Shown: positions 62,580-64,000 of the stretch, in pieces | Layout of the letters: every line of letters starts with the position of its first letter | Position numbering within the stretch: the stretch's first letter is position 1 | Assembly: GCF_000003605.2 (NCBI RefSeq) | Contig: NW_003143808.1 | Span: forward strand, 97,952-161,951 | DNA: 64,000 bases | Direction: 5' to 3' | DNA from: Saccoglossus kowalevskii | Lineage: Eukaryota > Hemichordata > Enteropneusta > Harrimaniidae | Position numbers and translations under genes: made by a program | Notes under the pieces: model-generated | What the model was told of the DNA's origin: nothing | Database searches by the model: none | Seen by the model: only the letters and a program-made list of their open reading frames with translations

Positions 62580-62960
62580 GGAGGGCGAGGGGTTACAGGT
62601 TACAGGAAATAAAAACGGCATTTTACGTTTTTACAGGAAATAAAATGAAAGTTCCATTTACAGTAAAAAAAAAATAGGTTTTACACTTTACAGATAAAGC
62701 AAATTCCTAATTACATTTTACGTTTTTTATAATATTTTTGATAATTTGAATTTAAGAATCAACATTGGAAATTACGACACTTAATTTGGAAAATGCTTTA
62801 TGCGCTTACAAAAAATAATATCTTTGTACAAATTACGGACGAATAAAATAGCTGATTACATTTTACACATTGCCCATGTCTACTAATTTGCTTTTTTTAT
62901 TTATTTAAATTACATTATTACGAAATTAATTGATTACAGCTTACGAAAATATCCCTTGCC
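62580..62960. repeat. Degenerate low-complexity repeat
   Basis: Variants of ttacaggaaataaaa and attttacgttttta recur irregularly from 62590 to 62960. Confidence 0.45.
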
Positions 62961-63609
62961 GACCCTCATTATGAACAGCCCAGATTAATGTGATAATTAC
63001 AGGCAAATATAATTGGATATTAGTGTATATTTTCTTATGATTACAGCTGCAGTTACTCACCTCGATTCAGAGCTTACCACACTGGAAAGCAAATTTTATT
63101 AGAATTCACTGTGGTTTGCTGTGTTGCATATGAGTCTCCTTGCCCCGACGACGAAATTCGAAGTTGTGCTTGTCGAGTATATATAGTTGGGCGACTGAAC
63201 CCCCTAGACTGTTAAAAATAATATGGTGAGTAATGCTTTCCAGGAAAACGGTCGTGCCACATTGTGTGTGTGGGAGGGTGCGGTATAACATTTTCGGCGA
63301 TACATTACAACTACTCGACTAAAGACCAGATCGTAGATTTCATTATCATCGTGAAGCCCCCATGAATACCATCACCACTATGGGATGATTGAATAGTACT
63401 AAAGTTACACAGTAACGTTTTTTATTCCTTAGTTAGTGGGCCTCGACGTGAAAACTAACTTAGTCAATCTTTCATAGAAGACGCCAGTCATACTTTCTGT
63501 GGAAATTGGTGCTCAGCACGCTGCAGGGGAGGGATCGCAAGAACTAGCTATAGGTGCATTGTTAGTAGGTAGTAGGCCAGGTCACGTGGCTATTGTGCAG
63601 TACTCAACA

Positions 63610-64000
63610 TAGCGCTAGCCCCCCCCCCCCCACTCAGGATCCATAGGGGGCCGCATGCGCGTTCCCATTTTCTCGGGAAAGAGGGTACTTTTTGACGATC
63701 TGTCTCGGGAACATTTTCCCGAGAAAATCGTAGAAAAGGGCGGTATTTTTTGCTTGTTTTCCCGAGATTCTCAAAATAGGGGGTGTATTTCAAAACACTT
63801 CCCGAGATATACAAAAAAGGGGGGTTTAAAAAGAGTTCTAGACTGAAAAGTTCCCTAGATAGGGGGTGAAATTCATCGGAAAAGCCCGTGAAAGGGGGGG
63901 GGGGTTAAATTTTCTTCTTTTCCCTAGATAGGGGGGGGGGGTCAAAAAAAATGAGGGAACAAGCATAGCCCCCCTAAATATAGGGAGTGTGGGGGGGGGG
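63610..64000. repeat. Degenerate repeat with G/C homopolymer runs
   Basis: The words ttcccgaga(a/t), tccctagataggggg and aaaaaggggggttt recur about every 60-80 bases. They are separated by G- or C-runs of 8-13. The region runs off the window end. Confidence 0.7.

Noticed and set aside
1-64000. CRISPR arrays, operons, phage, tRNA or rRNA genes.
   Set aside because: None seen. The DNA is eukaryotic with spliced genes, and the regular repeats are minisatellite or transposon derived.

Overview
This is eukaryotic nuclear DNA: AT-rich, gene-poor, with split genes bounded by GT-AG introns, many short inverted-repeat transposon relics, LINE and LTR debris, a minisatellite and two assembly gaps (17048-17408 and 30368-30809). 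The gene content points to a non-ecdysozoan marine invertebrate. It includes a full-architecture sacsin gene (a family reported missing from flies and nematodes) and a tandem pair of ASIC/BASIC-like DEG/ENaC channels. A hemichordate, amphioxus or lophotrochozoan would fit, but the sequence alone does not decide between them.

Left part (1-14.4 kb): two DEG/ENaC-type ion channel genes lie head-to-tail on the minus strand. The upstream copy (14265 to 9324) reads out as a complete eight-exon, 477-residue channel. It has both membrane segments, the N-terminal His-Gly gating motif, the cysteine-rich extracellular domain and a G-V-S selectivity filter. Every intron phase closes. The downstream copy (3002 to 1446) shows the first two exons with the same intron position and phase. 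No later exon is visible before the window edge, so it is either cut by the window or broken.

Middle (14.4-38.4 kb): no gene can be supported. The stretch is a patchwork of repeats. It holds a terminal-inverted-repeat element around the first gap, diverged tandem repeats at 18.7-19.1 kb, a roughly 400-bp repeat duplicated at 20.7 and 23.1/24.3 kb with the second copy split by a tandem array, a foldback element at 26.0-26.6 kb, an hAT-like MITE at 27 kb, a roughly 81-bp minisatellite at 29.7-31.7 kb interrupted by LINE debris, a second LINE relic at 32.8-33.2 kb, and a repeat with a hairpin tail at 35.3-35.7 kb.

Right part (38.4-52 kb): a sacsin (SACS) orthologue on the minus strand. A single 12.59-kb last exon plus two small upstream exons encode about 4,312 residues. 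These carry three sacsin repeats, each with an Hsp90-like ATPase module, then a J domain with HPD, then a C-terminal HEPN domain. The start codon and any N-terminal ubiquitin-like domain must lie in exons upstream of 51878 that I could not identify.

Far right (52-64 kb): repeats again. There are two TA-flanked MITEs (54.0 and 60.5 kb), a 640-bp TIR element (56.87-57.51 kb), a solo LTR with a perfect 5-bp target duplication (57757-58045), and a degenerate C/G-run repeat at the end. A weak candidate first exon for another minus-strand gene lies at 62575-62502.

The channels and the sacsin gene are separate, ordinary nuclear genes; nothing suggests they work as one system. I found no convincing novel multi-gene system.
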